Notes under the pieces: generated by a model
Database searches by the model: none
Told to the model about the DNA's origin: nothing
Seen by the model: the letters and a program-made list of their open reading frames with translations, nothing else
Origin: Rhizobium album
GTDB taxonomy: Bacteria; Pseudomonadota; Alphaproteobacteria; Rhizobiales; Rhizobiaceae
Assembly: GCF_003122325.1 (NCBI RefSeq)
Contig: NZ_QFBC01000002.1
Location: 1-64,000, forward strand
DNA length: 64,000 bases
Reading direction: 5' to 3'
Shown: one piece after another, positions 62,108 through 64,000 of the stretch
How the letters are laid out: each line of letters begins with the position of its first letter
Position numbering within the stretch: position 1 is the stretch's first letter
Program-made: the position numbers and the translations under genes

Positions 62108-63532
62108 TCAGCGCTTCTTCTTGCGCCCCTCGAACGGGTTTTCCGCGGCCTTGAAATGGATGCGGATCGGCACGCCCGGCATGTCGAAATCGGCGCGCAA
62201 GCCGTTGATCAGGTAGCGCACGTAGGATTCCGGCAGGGCGTCCGGGCGGGTGCAGGAAATCATGAATGCCGGCGGGCGGGCCTTGACCTGCGTCATGTAT
62301 TTCAGCTTAAGGCGACGGCCGGAAACGGCCGGCGGCGGATGCTGCACGGTTTGCGATTCCAGCCAGCGGTTGAGACGCGCCGTCGAGATGCGCTTGTTCC
62401 AGACCCTGTCCGTATCGATGACCGACTGCATCAGTTTGTCGAGACCATAGCCGGTTTCGCCGGAGATCGGCACCGCGCGGATGCCGCGCGCCTGCGGCAG
62501 CAGCCGCTCGGTCTTTTCACGCAGGTCGGCCAGCACCGCCTGCGGTTCTTCGATCATGTCCCACTTGTTGAAGGCGAGCACCGCCGCCCGGCCTTCGCGC
62601 AGCACCAGGTCGACGATCTGCAGGTCCTGCTTTTCGAAAGGAATGGTGGCGTCGAAAACGATGATGACGGTTTCGGCAAAGCGGATCGACCGCAGCGCAT
62701 CGGCGACGGACAGCTTTTCCAGCTTCTCCTGCACCTTCGCCTTGCGGCGCATGCCGGCGGTGTCGAACATCTTGACCGTGCGGCCGCGCCATTCCCATTC
62801 CACCGAGATCGAATCGCGGGTGATGCCGGCTTCCGGGCCGGTCAGCAGCCGGTCTTCGCCGAGGAAGCGGTTGATCAGCGTCGATTTGCCGGCGTTCGGG
62901 CGGCCGACGATGGCGACGCGCAGCGGCTTGCTGTCGTCATAGGCCTCTTCGTCTTCCTCCATCTCGTCGTCGCCCGCGGTGCGGGCAATGTCGACATTGG
63001 TCTCCGGCTCGTCAATCTCTTCCGGGAAAGCGACGTCTTCGCCGATCGCCGCGACGATGGCGTCGCGCAGGTCGATCATGCCCTGGCCGTGTTCGGCCGA
63101 AATCGGGCAGGGTTCGCCGAGGCCGAGGGTGAAGGCATCGTAGAAGCCGCCGTCCGAGCCGCGCGCTTCCGACTTGTTGGCGACGAGCACCACGGGCTTG
63201 CCGCGCCGGCGCAGCATGTCGCCGAAGGACTGGTCGAGCGGTGTCAGGCCGGACTTGGCGTCGATGACGAACAGCGTCAGGTCGGCTTCGTCGATTGCTG
63301 CTTCCGTCTGCGCCCGCATGCGGCCTTCCAGCGTTTCCGGCCCGGCTTCTTCGAGACCGGCCGTGTCGATGATGGTGAAGCGCAGGTCGATGAGCTTGGC
63401 CTCGCCCGGACGACGGTCACGCGTCACGCCCGGCGTGTCGTCGACGAGCGCCAGCTTCTTGCCGACCAGCCGGTTGAAAAGCGTGGACTTGCCGACATTC
63501 GGGCGTCCGACGATAGCGACTGTGAAACTCAT
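62108..63532 (-). CDS. der: Ribosome biogenesis GTPase Der
   Basis: A 474-residue protein with two tandem GTPase domains and a C-terminal KH-like domain, assisting 50S subunit assembly. First G domain: [25 protein letters not shown]. Second: [21 protein letters not shown]. The KH-like end runs from [19 protein letters not shown] to the basic tail FEGRKKKR. An acidic linker ([13 protein letters not shown]) lies between the G domains. The gene is essential in most bacteria. It follows a TPR-type gene on the same strand with a hairpin between. Confidence 0.97.
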   Translation of the reverse strand: MSFTVAIVGRPNVGKSTLFNRLVGKKLALVDDTPGVTRDRRPGEAKLIDLRFTIIDTAGLEEAGPETLEGRMRAQTEAAIDEADLTLFVIDAKSGLTPLDQSFGDMLRRRGKPVVLVANKSEARGSDGGFYDAFTLGLGEPCPISAEHGQGMIDLRDAIVAAIGEDVAFPEEIDEPETNVDIARTAGDDEMEEDEEAYDDSKPLRVAIVGRPNAGKSTLINRFLGEDRLLTGPEAGITRDSISVEWEWRGRTVKMFDTAGMRRKAKVQEKLEKLSVADALRSIRFAETVIIVFDATIPFEKQDLQIVDLVLREGRAAVLAFNKWDMIEEPQAVLADLREKTERLLPQARGIRAVPISGETGYGLDKLMQSVIDTDRVWNKRISTARLNRWLESQTVQHPPPAVSGRRLKLKYMTQVKARPPAFMISCTRPDALPESYVRYLINGLRADFDMPGVPIRIHFKAAENPFEGRKKKR

Positions 63533-63569
63533 CGTTCTTCTTATCCTTTGTTCACGGCCCTAAAACATA

Positions 63570-63598
63570 TCTCCCGAAGGCCCTTCGGCCCCGGGAGA
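63570..63598 (-). other. Hairpin in the 5' leader of der
   Basis: TCTCCCG and CGGGAGA form a 7-bp stem with further pairing in the AAGGCCCTTC interior, about 40 bases upstream of der. No T-tract follows on the minus strand. Its role is unclear; it may be leader structure or a short repeat. Confidence 0.35.
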
Positions 63599-63625
63599 CA
63601 TCAATATATCCATAAGCCGAACCAT

Positions 63626-63649
63626 GCCGCGTGAGGCCTTTCACGCGGC
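63626..63649 (-). terminator. Hairpin after the TPR-type gene
   Basis: GCCGCGTGA and TCACGCGGC are exact 9-bp complements around a 6-base loop, 17 bases past the stop of the TPR gene. There is no T-tract, so it may terminate poorly and allow read-through to der. Confidence 0.5.
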
Positions 63650-63665
63650 GGTTTCGGTATCCTGA

Positions 63666-64000
63666 TCAGGCAGCCTTGCCCGAGGCAGCGATCAGATCAA
63701 GCATGATCTGCGCGCGGCTGGCGACGTTGCGCGGCGTTTCGGTATCGTCGATGATCTGCTGGAACCAGTCCTTGGCGCGCTTGATGTCGCCCGCCTTGTA
63801 GGCGGAAAGCCCCAAGGCTTCGCGGGCGGAATGGCGTAGCGCGTTCTGCGGCGTCGCCATCTGCTCCACCTCGGCGGAGACCTGTTCGTAGCTGCCGCTC
63901 TCGATCAGGATCCAGGCGGCGCGCAGGCGCGCGACGTCGCGCAGCGCGGTCGGCGCCTGCGCGTCCTTGCCGATGGCCGAAAATGCCGCGACGGCACCGG
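63666..64000 (-). CDS. Tetratricopeptide-like protein (YfgM/DUF2133-like), 5' end outside window
   Basis: The last 111 residues of a protein whose start lies beyond the window. The visible part (SAIGKDAQAPTALRDVARLRAAWILIESGSYEQVSAEVEQM, then AREALGLSAYKAGDIKRAKDWFQQIIDDTETPRNVASRAQIMLDLI) has a helical-repeat pattern like the YfgM/TPR_21 family, which is often encoded just upstream of der. Such proteins are usually anchored by an N-terminal membrane helix and work with BAM or Sec partners; that half is not visible here. Confidence 0.8.
   Translation of the reverse strand, partial: GAVAAFSAIGKDAQAPTALRDVARLRAAWILIESGSYEQVSAEVEQMATPQNALRHSAREALGLSAYKAGDIKRAKDWFQQIIDDTETPRNVASRAQIMLDLIAASGKAA

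Noticed and set aside
1-64000. CRISPR arrays, tRNA or rRNA genes, transposases, prophage
   Set aside because: No direct-repeat arrays, no cloverleaf-like or rRNA sequences, and no mobile-element proteins were seen on reading both strands.

Overview
The window is GC-rich chromosomal DNA from an alphaproteobacterium, almost certainly a member of the Rhizobiaceae (Rhizobium/Agrobacterium/Ensifer type). The evidence is a fused anthranilate synthase TrpE(G) with a rhizobial trpL leader, a NolR-like ArsR regulator, a ChoXWV choline transporter, a RirA-type iron box, a rhizobial flagellin relative and typical rhizobial palindromic repeats. I cannot fix the genus. No rRNA, tRNA, CRISPR array, transposase or phage gene was seen; most of the window is ordinary chromosome with short operons.

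Layout. 1-10 kb: the 5' edge of an unknown gene, an exporter ABC transporter preceded by a candidate leader peptide/attenuator, trmL, an alpha/beta-hydrolase-like protein, a flagellin-like protein lacking the normal N-terminus, hemF, small hypothetical genes, and a DUF1285-Nudix-cca operon. 10-17.5 kb: a MoxR/DUF58/DUF4159/membrane-protein operon with a GNAT gene at its end. 17.5-25.6 kb: GNAT, glutathione-transferase-like protein, Nudix, metallophosphoesterase, an ECF sigma/anti-sigma pair, a hydrolase and leuA, which has a Leu-rich candidate leader. 26-31.8 kb: BenE-type transporter, CDF metal transporter, ClpP-like protease, and trpE(G) with its attenuator. 31.8-40.2 kb: TonB-dependent receptor with an iron-responsive operator, extensin-like protein, TetR, fhs, a frameshifted UPF0114 gene, and a LuxR/PAS pair.

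40.3-48 kb holds the least understood part: a leftward cluster of a coiled-coil protein, an unknown protein, an AAA+ ATPase, an unknown protein and a DUF2333 membrane protein. A small two-gene module resembling an MqsR/MqsA toxin-antitoxin pair sits between the AAA+ gene and the next cluster gene. Its putative antitoxin joins an N-terminal zinc finger to what looks like a C-terminal ribbon-helix-helix segment, and a perfect 8-bp inverted repeat lies just upstream. This is the best candidate for an undescribed system.

48-64 kb: cytochrome c, choXWV, a HugZ-like protein, the NolR-like regulator, a GH9 cellulase whose N-terminal coding region contains a palindromic repeat, an omega-aminotransferase, alpha-glucosidase with a divergent sugar kinase, a GT4 glycosyltransferase, a LysE exporter, der, and a truncated TPR gene at the edge.
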